Origin: Panorpa germanica
Taxonomy: Eukaryota; Arthropoda; Insecta; Mecoptera; Panorpidae
DNA: 64,000 nt
NCBI GenBank assembly: GCA_963678705.1
Contig: OY783209.1
Coordinates: 5,518,001 to 5,582,000, forward strand
Direction: 5' to 3'
In this document: positions 35,661 to 48,050 of the stretch, piece by piece
Position numbering within the stretch: the first letter of the stretch is position 1
Layout: each line of letters starts with the position of its first letter
Position numbers and translations under genes: made by a program
Notes under the pieces: generated by a model
Seen by the model: only the letters and a program-made list of their open reading frames with translations
Databases searched by the model: none
What the model was told of the DNA's origin: nothing

Positions 35661-38600
35661 ATGTTTATTTTAATTGGTAGTTTTAACTTCCTATATCTTG
35701 AAATGCAGAATAACAGAAGGATGCAATAATAGTCTACCATACATTGCGGTATTGTAGAAAACGGTTTGTCTTTGCCAACGAATATTTAAGCTTTGCTCAT
35801 TTACTCTACTGTGCTTGATGATTGACAGGATATGTAGTGTGACAGAGATCATAAGAAATCCAGCAAATTATAAATTTAAAAAAATCCCACGTAAATTATT
35901 AATTCCTATTTCCCAAATAATTTTTGCTTGGCACATTGGAGCAATTATCATATAAGTCATCTATTATATTACGTCTTCTTCTTTTCTCTGCTGTTAGATA
36001 TATTTCGTAGGTAAATCTGTCTAGACGTGGTCTCCATTAACTGCCTATAAATTATGGTGAATATTGTCCATATTCTGATGCGGTTTTTTGCAGGATATTT
36101 TTCAACAACATGGAGATTTATTTACAATGGTGATAATTCTTTATTGTCTCCGGCAGCTGTCCGGTCATTTAAATTAATTCTCCCAGAAATGATTTTCAAG
36201 AGATTTGTTTTCAATAATGCTTTTACTCTCTATCTTGGTATAAATTAAACATACTCGTAAAGCTCCGTAAACTCTCGTAATTTATAACTTTTTAATAACT
36301 CTAAAGAAAAAATCGTTGTATTCTTTATGTATCTTTATGATAACGAGATGAAATTCATCAATTAGTGTTGCTAAAATGTGAATATCTTCCTATATGGTAA
36401 AACATTGTCGTTAATGTCGTAGAGAGAAGTTGCACCACCGAGGACTGTTCCTTACACACATACACACTTTAGCACACGTCCGCCATTTTGAAACACACGA
36501 CTGATGTCATAATAGTGACTTATTTATGGTTACAATCGTGAGAAGAAAACAAAATGAAGGAAAATTGAGGAGGGAGAGGTGCAATATAATACAAGTTTAA
36601 AAACAACGCTAAGGGTTGGTTAACCAGGGACGAAACATAAAAAAATTAAATTAAATTTATGAATTATGTCATGAATGCAAATACTCTAAGGGATTTACTT
36701 ATATAAAAAGGGAAAATTCAACACGCACGCACAGACACGTATATAGTTTGTTTTTGTTAAACAAGCAACAAAATGTTAATTTGTATTTAAAGTTAGAATG
36801 TACGTAAGCAAATACCTGGAGAATTTTTTTATAAAGAGTTGTTTTTATGATAACACCTAGTTCTTTTAACGTTGGCTATGCTTTTACTCGTTTTTTGTTT
36901 GTTAATAAATATACATTATATTAAAACTCTAAACGTAATGCAGTAGATTATGATATAACAAAGACACTCCCAAAATATCAAGTTAATCTGAGTGAAAATA
37001 GCATAGCTAGAGTTGAAAGCGTTTACAATTGATAATGTCCAAAAAAAGATTAAAATATTCGTTTGTATAGTGCCGATTTAATGCCGATTTTATGTGTAAA
37101 CAAATTCATAAATAATTGACGCACTTTAAGACAGCATCCATCACAGCATCCGTCACAAACAAACGTCAATGACAATCTGCAATCTCTCACATTACAGCTT
37201 CTATCATTCTTTTCCAGATAGAAATTAACACGGGTAGAAAATGCATCTTTGAACCTTGTAGCAAGCTAGAAACTGTGAAACTTGCATTGCAAGCAATTTT
37301 TTTATAAGAAGTAGAAACTGAACCTTAAAACTAGCCTACAGTAAAGTAACAAGTTCGAGTCTCACATTCGAAGACAATTGTCTATCTGATAAGTTATCTA
37401 ACACCCTGTTTATATACGTCAATTTTTTTCTGACAAATCTTTACTAAATTATGGATAATGGGGTTGCATTATAACTCTAGGGTCCGTTAAACTTAACAAG
37501 GTTTGAGGGTTAAATGTTACCTACTTTAGTATTCTATTCTTGTCCGGTACGTTTTCCCACTGTTACCCCAATTCATAAAATACAATTTTCACATTGGGTT
37601 GTTTACCACCCCACCAGAATATTATAAAAGGGTATGTGTGTGTGTGTGGATGTGTGGTCCTACTGCTATATCATATTACTTTAATAAACTTTTTTATTCA
37701 AAACGAAATAGAAACATTTGGTCTTATTTTTTGTATGAAGAAAGCTGACTCCTTGGAAAATTTCATATTTCTTAGTTGTGTGAAACTTTGTTACAAAATC
37801 TTCAAGGTCAAAATTAAAGATTTAAAAAAGTACTGTTTATTTAATGAGTCTTCAAATAACTATAACTTAAGTAATATTTGGAATATTGCTGAGGGTAAGT
37901 TCTTAAAATATTCTTAAAAGTATTACACTCATACTTAGTAACTTTTCCAGGATCCAGAATCCAAAATAGCCGTCAGATTTGACCTATCAAATCCATTTTT
38001 TGAGATATAGGCGAATCAATTTGGGTAACTTGATATAAATATATTACATCCCTTTTGGACAGCAAAGGATACAATGAGAAAGATAAAATTGCGTATTGCT
38101 TCCCTTATATCTTGGCATTTCTGACAATTTAGGCCAAAGCGGTGCAAATCCTTAGCCACAAAGACATTAAAATCATTCTTTGTCCACTTAGCAAGTTCAT
38201 CAAATTATCGAATTCAATTAGCTATTATATTTTAAAAACTAAAGCTGCAACGAAATATAGCCATATATTTTTGGAATCAGTAATCGTAATCCGTTGCTTT
38301 TTTGGGACTACTAACAAATTAAGTAACTAGTTAAACCCCTTAAGTAACCTTTATATATTTCTTCTTCAAAATTACTGACACTAATAACTTTCCTTAAGGC
38401 ATAGTGAATCATATTGTTTACCTAAACATTCAACTTTAATTTATTAATAAATGTGTTCACATTTTTAATCAAGGTTCATGAGATGAAATGTATACCATAT
38501 TCCCAATTGTGAATTTTTTAATCAATGTTTTTCATACAAGCACTTTTCAATTCTGGGAATACCGTCATGCATGTTATACGTATTTGATAGATTTTAATTA

Positions 38601-40231
38601 ATATCTCACTGTTATAAATAATTAAAAAACATTGAAAATATTTTGATGAATGATAAACTTTTTATTGTAAAAGTTTCAATTATAGCATCATTCATATTAT
38701 TCTTTCAACCGTTTAAATAACACATTTTAATAAACTATTAAAAATGAAATAATGAAAATAAATATTTATATTCGTCACACAATATGAAAGACATATTAAT
38801 ATTATCACTTACTGGCAATACCAATGAATATACCTCGCCTATCAGGTTATTCAATTCATTCATTATCTGATATACAGCCTGAACAAGAAGCAAAGGAAAA
38901 TTAAATTTATATGGGGCTTTCTTACAGTGATATTATATTTAATGATCAACTTAATAATTACGCCAAAGAAGCAATTAATTCAAGCCGAATATCAAAAATA
39001 CGAACCATGTATATATATCCATGTTATGTCGAATGAAGACAAACAATATAGCAATGCATCAAACTGAACTACTTCAAAATTCACCTCAAGTAGTATCCCT
39101 TCGAATGCCCCAACCATTTTCCGGTATATTTTAGCCAAAGGGAGAGAATAGTGGTTCCAGTCCATGAGTCCTGGTCCAGATATATCTAAATGGTTAGAAG
39201 TCCAGTTTAGAGAACCCTATCGTATCACCTCTAGTGAGATAAAGGGTTGTTTGTGAGTTAAAGGATGATCCCAGATAAGGGATGGACCTTAAAGTGGAGG
39301 ATATTCTGATAAATCGAGGCACCAGTGCTAAAATATGAATAGCCCACTCATTCCCGATCCAAGTCCAAGGCATAGTCCTAGTTAGCTTGATATCATCCCG
39401 TTATCTATAGTTACCTATTCTTAAAACTAAAACACCGTGAACCCTATGGGATCAAGTCATTTAAAAGTAGAAGATTTGTTGCTGCTGTGAGAATTATTTC
39501 TGAATAATTTGGATGGTGAAAACGAAATCTGCCTGGTGTTGGTGTTTATTGTTAGCTGGATTCATTGTTGCTGTATTATCAGCTCTGAAATTGGTATTGT
39601 TCATTGCTTGAATTATTCTGTTTATTGTACAATTAAGAAGGGTTTGTTTTAAGTACGAGTATATCCGAAGCTATAAAGAGAATTATGTTGTATGTATGAT
39701 AAATTAACTTTAATCAAAGATAAATTGATAACTTAATTCGAACAGAACTGGTAATTTATAATTACAACAACGTGTTTATTTTCGCAATGTTTCTGTTTAT
39801 TAATTTTTCTTAATCAATCAATTTTAATCTACCAATTTTCCTGCGTTAGAATCTTTGTTAAGTAACTTTTCTCATTTAAAATTAATTGCGATCTACTAAA
39901 AATTGCGAACATATTAGTTCGTATGCAATTCATTATCTTGAGTAAAAATTTGTAGATGTTGTAGGGATCCCGATAAGGTTAATTTAAGGACAATGATAAG
40001 GACCTAGTAGGAAAAACGTAAATATGTGGTATGTCGATGTATTTACTTACTAAGCTAACCTTACGAAGCCCTGACTAGCAGCCAGTCGGGTTATTCCTGG
40101 TAAGGTAACCCGTAAGCTCTCAGTCAAGGTTAAATCAAGCTCTGACGGGTCTAGATGAGTACTCTTAGTAGTGTTTCATAGTTGTTACCAAAATTCATTT
40201 AATACAATTATATTTTTCTAATCTGTTTCAG
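35661..40231. other. No gene recognised
   Basis: AT-rich sequence apart from the TGCAAG-family copy at 37235. A 14-bp direct pair (CAGCATCC-TCACA) lies at 37132-37158. A slightly GC-richer, unstructured stretch runs from 39060 to 39480. The 107-codon frame at 37594 has no recognisable domain. Confidence 0.45.
37235..37345 (+). repeat. TGCAAG short-repeat family, copy A
   Basis: The plus strand carries TAGCAAGCTAGAAACTGTGA, AACTTGCATTGCAAGCAATT, GAAGTAGAAACTGAACCTTA and AACTAGCCTACAG, in the same order as copy E. Confidence 0.6.
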
Positions 40232-40276
40232 AAATCTGAATGGTGAGAACAAGAAAGAACGTCTTTCAAGCAAAAG
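40232..40276 (+). other. Candidate 45-nt internal exon
   Basis: TATTTTTCTAATCTGTTTCAG is a strong 3' splice site with a plausible branch sequence (TCTAAT). The segment ends AAAAG/GTAAGA, a good 5' splice site. Its length is a multiple of three and one frame is open: NLNGENKKERLSSK. A loosely similar word (AATTTGGATGGTGAAAACGAAA) lies at 39507-39528. No known protein was recognised, so it could be a microexon of an unseen gene, an lncRNA exon or chance. Confidence 0.25.
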
Positions 40277-40310
40277 GTAAGAAAATTGATTATTTATATT
40301 ATTATATACA

Positions 40311-40804
40311 TCAATATACTATTACAAGATTGGTCAACCCGTGTGTAGCTATAGTTAAATCAGCCCACTTCAGTATTGCATGACGATTTGTACAATAAAC
40401 GATTTTAGCATAGGGAAATAGTTGTGACAGAATTTTAGTTGAAAAAAATCCAATAAATTTCATCGATGAACCATCGTATTCACCAGAATTTGCACCAAAT
40501 TTTCGCTCCGGGGTACCCGTTTTGACTCGATTAACGTCATAAAGCAAAAATCACCACTAATGAAGCGGAGTGGTTCAACCAACTGCTGCAAATAAACTAA
40601 TTGATCAATATTACTCATATTTGGCATAACAATTGAGAAAGGTGCTACCAACTTACGGAAACGAATTTCTAATAGATAATTAGCGCACATCGTACAAATT
40701 CTCGTTCCTTCTTGAATGCACCTCGTATATAATCGTATTTCTTTATTCGACGCTTTGAAAATGCTGACTTTAATAAATTTAAACAGGAACGTTGCACTGT
40801 TCAT
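40311..40804 (-). other. Open, coding-like stretch on the minus strand (two overlapping frames)
   Basis: Two overlapping minus-strand frames of 114 and 78 codons cover 494 bp. The longer one (40460-40804) contains FKFIKVSIFKASNKE...GTRICTMCANYLL...KLVAPFSIVMPNM. Its alternation of hydrophobic stretches faintly recalls an insect odorant-receptor segment, but no diagnostic motif is present. It might be a decayed chemoreceptor exon, an unknown gene or chance. Confidence 0.2.
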
Positions 40805-41354
40805 GCTGATTTCAATGCATGGCTACAGCATTAGATCCCAACCAGAACTATAAGAGAATAAAATGAAAACTAGGTCAGAAAATGTGCTTACTAGTTTTTA
40901 ATTTGATTCCCCATAGAGATTTGTACTGCGATTCTAACGATTTCAGTGACTCGTTTAGCTCCTAAGGCGTAATGCAAGCAAGCGCACCAAGCGGACGAAG
41001 TGACAAATGAAATGAGATTTATAATATATATGTGTTTTAAACCAAAGGTTATAATCTCCCCATATCTCTCTCTCCTCACTACCCCAATTCTGTTCGTTGA
41101 ATTTTCTCGTGAGTACTTTATTCGCCATTAAGCTATGTGCAGTTAATTAAATATTAGAGATTAAAATAGTTTCGTTTCATTTAATTAAAATCTCTATTAT
41201 ATAAATACAGGGTGTTTGGACGTTGATATACATACACAGACACAAATTTGTTAAGAAAGATATGATAATTGCCTTTTGAAGCATGCACTGTTTAAATACG
41301 TTCGATGCTGGCAACAAAACATTTATACGAGTAAGTACGTTTACCAATCTGACT

Positions 41355-41750
41355 TCACTTTCACGTTTCATTAAAAAATCCAATGCGTGGACACTGTCTT
41401 ATCCACCTACTAAAGTTTAAGCTGGAACCTGCTTAATTACACTACTGAAAAAATCTCTAATATAAAAATTAATTTTTGTGAAAATTTTCTGGAAATTAAA
41501 TATTTATGTAACAGGTATAATATTAAGCAACTATTATTTAAAATTAGTTTACTTTGACTCCTCTTGAAAAATCCAATGCGTGAACATTGACTTATCCTTT
41601 ACATTTCACTTACTAAAGTTTAAGCTGAAACCTGCTCAGTTACACTACTAAAAAAAATAAGATTTTTATTAAAATTTTCTGGAAATTAAGTATTTATGTA
41701 ACAGCAATCATATTAAGCAACTATTATTTATAAATTAGTTTACTTTCACT
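41355..41750 (+). repeat. 193-bp tandem duplication
   Basis: CAATGCGTG at 41381 recurs at 41574. The following roughly 190 bases (CTTAT...TACTAAAGTTTAAGCTG...ACCTGCT...TTTTCTGGAAATTAA...ATTAAGCAACTATTATTTA) are repeated with moderate divergence and small indels. It has two units only. No frame is conserved across the units. Confidence 0.85.
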
Positions 41751-44743
41751 CCTTAAACTTAAACAAAGACAAACAAAGTTAACGTAGGCTCAAATTTCCA
41801 AGTTTATGTACTCGCATGTCAGAATTACGTTTGCAAACAAACCAAAAATACTAATCACTTGAAAACAAATCGAAAGGAGGTAGAGAGAGAGAGTAAAAGG
41901 GGGAACTAGGTTGAATTACTAATTGTTTACACCACGCTCTTTGTTCATTGAATGGTTCTGAATTTGTTGTGAAATATGTTTTGACAATAGACTAGATTGT
42001 TAACTACCCCCTAACCAGTTGAATGAATTACTACCACTCCTCTCCACTCCAAGTGAGAACAATATGGTTGTTAAAGACAGGTGGGTGTTGGATTTGTGGA
42101 GTATTTCAGACAGTAGAGAAAAGAGATGTAGAGAAAATTAGAAAAAAAGAAAATAAAAAATGTGTTTACAACATGTTTAGCTAAGAAACCAACCAGCTAT
42201 TTCACTCAATAACTTTTTCTCTGACATCATGCGTCATGAATTGGTTTTGTGTGTTATTCGTTTGTTTGTTAATATTGGCAAAAAAGTTGTAATGATTCAA
42301 TTTAATTTAAAGTTAAGCTTTGTTGTTGAAGGTAGTTCTGTCTTCCATTAGATTGACTACAAACATTTGTATGGTTCACATCTCGGTCTTTATATTTCAA
42401 CGTTCAAGTTATGGTATGGTAGGTATGGTAAGATCATAGTGCAGTCTTTCGTTTGTGACATAATATTTGACATATACAATAATGCGTAATACTTTAGATT
42501 GGAATCTTTGTAAGACCTCATTGTTTGAGTTGGCTGATGTACCATGTATGTATTTAATTTTTACCACTTTAGGGTAGTTGAAAGTATGGTTAAGAAGAAA
42601 ACAAAAACAAGTTTTAATTTGTGATATAAATAATTATTGAATAAATACGAATAAATGCTCAAAATTTAGTTTTGAGAAGAATAGGACATTTTGAAGCAGA
42701 GTGGAAATATCGATAGTATTTTTTTTATTGACATCTCAGAACAATCTATCCATTAGGATATTTAGTAAGTGACATAGCATAATAAAATCATGAAAGGAAT
42801 GTATCCAATGATACATCTTTATAAGGTATTATTCCTTCCAAAGACTGCTCGGTACTTAGTATAATTTAGTCGTCGACTAAATCGCTTGGTAGTTTTCTTT
42901 TTAGTCTACGCTTTTTTCTTACTTTTATCTGGTTCCCATAAAGGTGTTTGGATGGTCGTCCAGTCGGTCTCTGTACTTTATTATTTCGTTTTTGACCCGA
43001 AGTACTTGCAGGTCGTAATGAACATCTTCCTTAGTCATATATCGTGGAGAATTTATAACAATACACAGCACCTTGAATTGGAAGCGTTTTAAAATCTCAA
43101 TATATAGAGATTGCGACTGATCCCAGACAAATGAATAAAAATTTCAACAGTAACTTTTATTTAATTGCCAACCTTTTTACCCTAAAAACTGAATTTTTGG
43201 TACTAACTAACGCACATACTAAGTGGGTTCGTACCCAGTTTCTATTCTCTGTTAGAAATCGTGGACATGAACACGAACGCGATAGACGATCTTCTATTCA
43301 TAACAGGATGACGTCACGTTCAGATCTGTCGATAATATTTAAAATTCACACAAGTTAACAGAACTTACCAGACCAGAAACCCACATATATAAATTCTTTT
43401 AACGTTAATCAAGAAGTCTATGTAATAAATTTTTCTTCTGATTAGTTTGACATTTGATTTTCCAACTTTTTTAATAAAATTTTCCAACTGATTCTGTTTA
43501 TTTTAAATGTAAAACTCTTCACCTAAAAGTTTTAAGAAAAAAATAATAAAAGTTTAACATACTATTACAAAACTATATTTTTCCATCTTGACTTTCCTAA
43601 CAAAATTCGATTACAGATTCAAAATGGCGACCAAACTCTCTGTACAATACTTACGTGTATCACAGTTTTTAATATATACAATTTGAATATATGTACATTA
43701 TTGAACGTTACAACAGATAGAGGAATCAGTGTGATATTCCCCTGCCCCCCTAGCCCCCCTAGTGAACTAGCGTTAGTATATTCTTATGCTTCTCTATACC
43801 TACCAACTTTTATTTCAATATTTTTTATGTGTATATTTTAAGAGTTTATCTATTCTAAAGTATTTCTTTCATTTATATTTTTCTTTTGAGAACAATGCAC
43901 CCAGAAATTTAAATTTTAAATATATTTTAGTTCGACTTGATCTCGTTTTAAATATTTCTGTAAACGGAAAAATAGGGCGAATCTGTTGGCAGAAATAACA
44001 AGACGATATGCAAACTGTGCGGTAACTTTCTTTTTCTGTTCTGAATTCTGTTTAAGTGCACTTACTTAGATTGTGGTAGCCTTAATAATAATTGAAATTG
44101 AACCAACAAAATAGAAATTTCAGTTATTTAATTAATAACCTTATGTAAATATACAGTGAACCCTAAGAGTTAGTGGTTTAATGACCCATATAATATCTAA
44201 AGCATATTCTGTGATCGGGTCGAGTCCATCTTTGACCTAGATTACACTTTACATTCTGGTAAGACTGGACTACGACTAGTTATTAACGATATGGAAATTA
44301 TTAAATATGGCGTCGTGGACAAACGTTGACAAATTTGCACGGTTGTTTGCACAACGACTAAGATTTAGCTAAAACAAATACAAGCCACACACACTCACAC
44401 ACAGGGTATGTTTACATTGGGGTTGCTCCAATATTTATTTAAATATACACTGCATTGAAGCTATGGTGAGAAGAGCAAGGGGGTGTTTTTGTTTGTTTTG
44501 TCAACGATGTTGGTCAGATCAAACGAAGCTATGATATTATACGGGCTACTGAATACTAGAGGCTGGGTTATAACTACAGTTCTATTTATTAGAGATCGTT
44601 TTTAGACCAGTAAAACGAACACTACGACAAAATATTCAGTTTGGTCTCATTAAACCTCCAATTATATGCAAAAGTATGCAGCGTCCCAAGTTTTCTTTAG
44701 AAGAAATTCAAAATCATCCTAAAATGTTTTTTTCTGTATAAAA
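41751..44743. other. No gene recognised; CRE-like site at 43309
   Basis: Contains GGTAT-type micro-repeats near 42412, a perfect TGACGTCA at 43309-43316 and a C-rich run at 43740-43761. No supported frame was found. Confidence 0.45.
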
Positions 44744-44982
44744 TCCCATTCCCACTCTGTTTTTTGTTTTAATTTAAGGTTTAACCTGAAATGTAGTTTT
44801 GATCTTATGAAATCATGCGTCATTCATCAGTAATATATATTAGTTTGTAATAATTACTATCTGTATTTAATATAAATTATTGTATTTAATATAGTTTTTC
44901 TTTTATATATATAAAAGTTGAAACTTACATTTAATGTTAAAACCTTAAATTTACACTAAAACTCAGTGAGTGGGAATGGGGC
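44744..44982. mobile_element. Inverted-repeat MITE, CATTCCCACTC family, copy 1
   Basis: Its outer ends are CCCATTCCCACTCTG (left) and GTGAGTGGGAATGGGG (right). The arms extend inward about 60 bp through an AAGGTTTAACCT-type block on each side. The interior is AT-rich and non-coding. The outer arm and subterminal block match the element at 60268-60620. Confidence 0.7.
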
Positions 44983-46265
44983 TTAACTTAAAAGAGATAA
45001 AATATTGTTACAAATGTTACGGATCAATTTTGTAGAGACATTCAGTGTTGAAAACAGGTTTAAAAAAATGCTAAAAAGAGATACGTGCACTTGCAATCTT
45101 TTTTCAAGCTGACATAACCTCTCCTTGCAAAGATCCAGGAAAAAGGGTCGGCAGATATTCTATAAGCATTTCTTTTTATTACTAGGTAATTAAAATAGAA
45201 CACGATCAAAAGTAACTCCATTTCAACATATTTAATCAAAATTTACGCAACACTATTCAATACAATAATGATTCTAAGTTTTTTTAAACTTTGGTAAGAA
45301 AATTACCATTGTCATACCACAAAACACCATTTTCAACATTCGTATGTTAAGATTACAAATTTTAACAATTAAAATTTAGTTATTTCCTTGGGAGCGTCTG
45401 TAAAGACCACTGTATGCGCCGTTCCGAAAGTTTGCAATGTTCTTATAAATAATCTTGCTAATTGAACTGCAATAAATCCTATTATCTGCGTTATCTATTC
45501 CTATTCAGATCGCATCTATCGCATTTACGATAACAATTTATGAACTATTAAAGAACCACGTAATAAATAACAGCTAATCCTCCCAAATAACTTAATACAA
45601 ATACAGTCTTCTACAACATAATTACCACCACCACTAATAATTTTATTATGATGTTTTATATTAACAAGCTCATAACAATATATTGGTAACAGAGCTACCC
45701 CCCATAGACCTAGAGAGGCTTAACTGCGTAACTGGTCACCCTCAGTAAGGCGAGTAACCCCATCTTGTGGTGAGTGCCACAGTTGGCATCAGTTGCTTAT
45801 CTTCAGTATACTATATAACTGGGCCGGGTGCTAGTGGTGCGGGGGCGGAAGGTGGAAAGCTCTCTAACTCAGTAAACAGACCCAGGGTGTATTTATTGGA
45901 ATTGCTTTCGATGTGGGGAGGGGTTGGAAAGGGGATGTCGATTGATAGTGATTAGTAACTACCACTAACATACTATTGGTTAGTTCTAGTAATTAGTTCC
46001 CTTTAGATTAAACTGGTTGGGGAGTTTCAAACAATTGTATAATAAACAAGTTGTACATGAAGTTTGTCAAATCCATTGATCTCAATTGTATTACGCAACG
46101 TCTAATTTACGGAGGCTCTAAGTTTAAGTGGTTAGTCCGGTTATTACGTGCAACACTCTGTTGAGGGGAACTAGGGGTGGAGGAGAGGTTGTTCGAAGTA
46201 TATACATTAATTGCAGTGTGTTATGTAACATCTTGCTTCTCGGAATGCAAAAGGTAGGAAACAAA
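44983..46265. other. No gene recognised; GC-richer patch at 45690-45960
   Basis: The patch has CTATATAA (45809) followed by GGGCCGGGTGCTAGTGGTGC and a G-rich stretch. It could be promoter-like, but no initiator or downstream gene is visible. Confidence 0.4.
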
Positions 46266-46403
46266 CTGATAGGGTTTTTGTCAGGAACCTGATAGGGTTT
46301 TAGTCAGGAACCTGATAGGGTTTTTGTCAGGAACCTGATAGGGTTTTAGACAAGAACCTGATAGGGTTTATGTCAGGAACGTGATAGGGTTCTAGTTGGG
46401 AAC
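46266..46403 (+). repeat. 23-bp tandem minisatellite, six units
   Basis: Units start at 46266, 46289, 46312, 46335, 46358 and 46381, exactly 23 bp apart. The consensus is CTGATAGGGTTTTTGTCAGGAAC. The first four units are nearly identical and the last two have drifted, so the array decays toward its right end. It is non-coding. Confidence 0.95.
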
Positions 46404-47629
46404 CTGCCAGTATTTACGCTACGTTCAACAAGTTACCATTGCACCATTAATGGAAAGCTACGTATACCTTCAGATTTATTATTAATAATCATAAAAAATA
46501 TTGATAGCAATACTTATTTAAACTTATCTTAAAAGCAAATGTATTGTTATATTCCTTAGAGATTGAAAAATACATTATCCTTGTACTCATAGTACCTAGA
46601 TCGAAATTCTTATATCTTGTCCCATAATTCAATTTCATTATGTAAATCAGAATTATGTAAATCTCAATATTAACTGGGATTGAAGACTTACGATTTATGA
46701 TGAGAGAGGTATTCGAACGCTTCCCTCTCCTCCACACACATACCAATACCTAGCAGGGGGTTGTTTTCCTATAATGGTTGATTTCTGATATCAATAAACC
46801 CCTTTTAAAACTCATTCCAATATTTAAATTCAATAGAGGGTTGAAGAAAAGGAGGTGTATGATTTTGATTTTAGCTTTTAAAGGAAGGAACTTAATATTC
46901 AACGTTGTTTGAGAATCGTACATCTGCATTTGACAGTTTGTCATACTCATTTTTTTATACTTCTATACATAAATATGTATATAAGTCTCTTATTACTGAC
47001 TTTATAATAATTCTCTTTACTCGACTACACAAAATTTTAATATATGCATACAATTATTTCATGCTTTAGTCCTTTGTACAACTGGTAACTTTTGTTACCA
47101 TTGGCAACCACTTTGTTAACTTTTCTGGTTGAAGTAACATGGAAACAAATTATTTAAATATTCTTTGAACGTGTTCTCTGTAAAATTAATGTAATGACTT
47201 ATTACTTTATAGAAGAGAAGATATGTGTATTAATATTAAGAATTGTTTAACTAATATTTTTTTAATTCAGTTTAATTACATAATACACTTTACAAAAATT
47301 AGTAGTTATTTGATTACTAACCTAACTTTTATTTCATTTTTGTTTTAATTTTAATTTTAAACATTCATGCAGCCCGACATACATGCGGCATCAACATACT
47401 GATAAAAATATTTACAGCATTTTGAAAATAAAATTAATTAACTTTTATAAATATGCAGTCTATTAAAAAAATATTCGATGAAATTATCGATAAATTATAT
47501 ACACGGTTTTTTCCTAATAAATTTGTAATTAATTAAAGAGAACATTGAATTCAGCTTATAATAAAATATTAGGCCACGCCTATGGTTAACAAAAGTATTA
47601 ACATGCTATATATAGAACAGCTAACCTAA

Positions 47630-47760
47630 GTTTTTTCTCTTTTGTTTTCCTCCCTCCTTCTTTTCTTCACCTCTGTCATTCACCTCTTTTCTTCCTCCTC
47701 AGCAGCTCCTCTATCCTCTCTTCACTGACAACTTTACTTTCTCTAGCGCTTTTTGTTAGT
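47630..47760 (-). mobile_element. Probable LINE C-terminal remnant
   Basis: The complement reads SEERIEELLRRKKRG followed by a purine-rich charged stretch ending in stops. This is similar in layout (SEENIVQLLK..., then a Lys/Glu/Arg-rich tail) to the CRVCG LINE family. It is short and degraded, with no flanking duplication seen. Confidence 0.4.
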
Positions 47761-47976
47761 TAAATTTAAGTAACAAAGGCAATGTATGTAGTAGAATTTA
47801 TGGTATCAGAATATAATGCCTAATGACAAGTTAAATAAATAAAATATATTAAATATTCTTATCCATAACGTGATGTCCGATTTGAGGCAGTCTTGAACAT
47901 AATCAAAAACAATAAGTTGAGCATAAGTAATGTTTTCCATACATATAACCATTTACCAAACAGGCCAACCTGAGCA

Positions 47977-48050
47977 GTTTACCTGTACAGATAAACCGGA
48001 GAATGTATGTGATAAAACTGTACAGTTATCCCATACATTCACAGGTAAAC
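47977..48050. repeat. Foldback hairpin
   Basis: GTTTACCTGT (47977-47986) is mirrored by ACAGGTAAAC (48041-48050). GAATGTATG (48001-48009) is mirrored by CATACATTC (48032-48040). The centre holds AACTGTACAGTT, itself a palindrome. An unpaired insert of about 14 nt on the left arm breaks the stem. It could be a MITE remnant or a transcribed hairpin. Confidence 0.6.

Noticed and set aside
37340-37365. AGTTCGAGTCTC, resembling a tRNA B box
   Set aside because: No A box at the right distance and no cloverleaf could be drawn. It is adjacent to the TGCAAG repeat only.
37594-37917. 107-codon plus-strand frame followed by GGGTAAGT
   Set aside because: It includes a (GT)n stretch, has no domain, and no upstream acceptor was found. 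It is likely a chance frame.
40060-40140. GC-richer stretch with imperfect stems (GCCCTGACT / AGTCGGG)
   Set aside because: It does not fold into a recognisable tRNA, miRNA or snRNA, and no second copy was found.
43309-43316. Perfect CRE palindrome TGACGTCA (also at 33576)
   Set aside because: Two 8-mers in 64 kb without a nearby promoter are not evidence of regulation.
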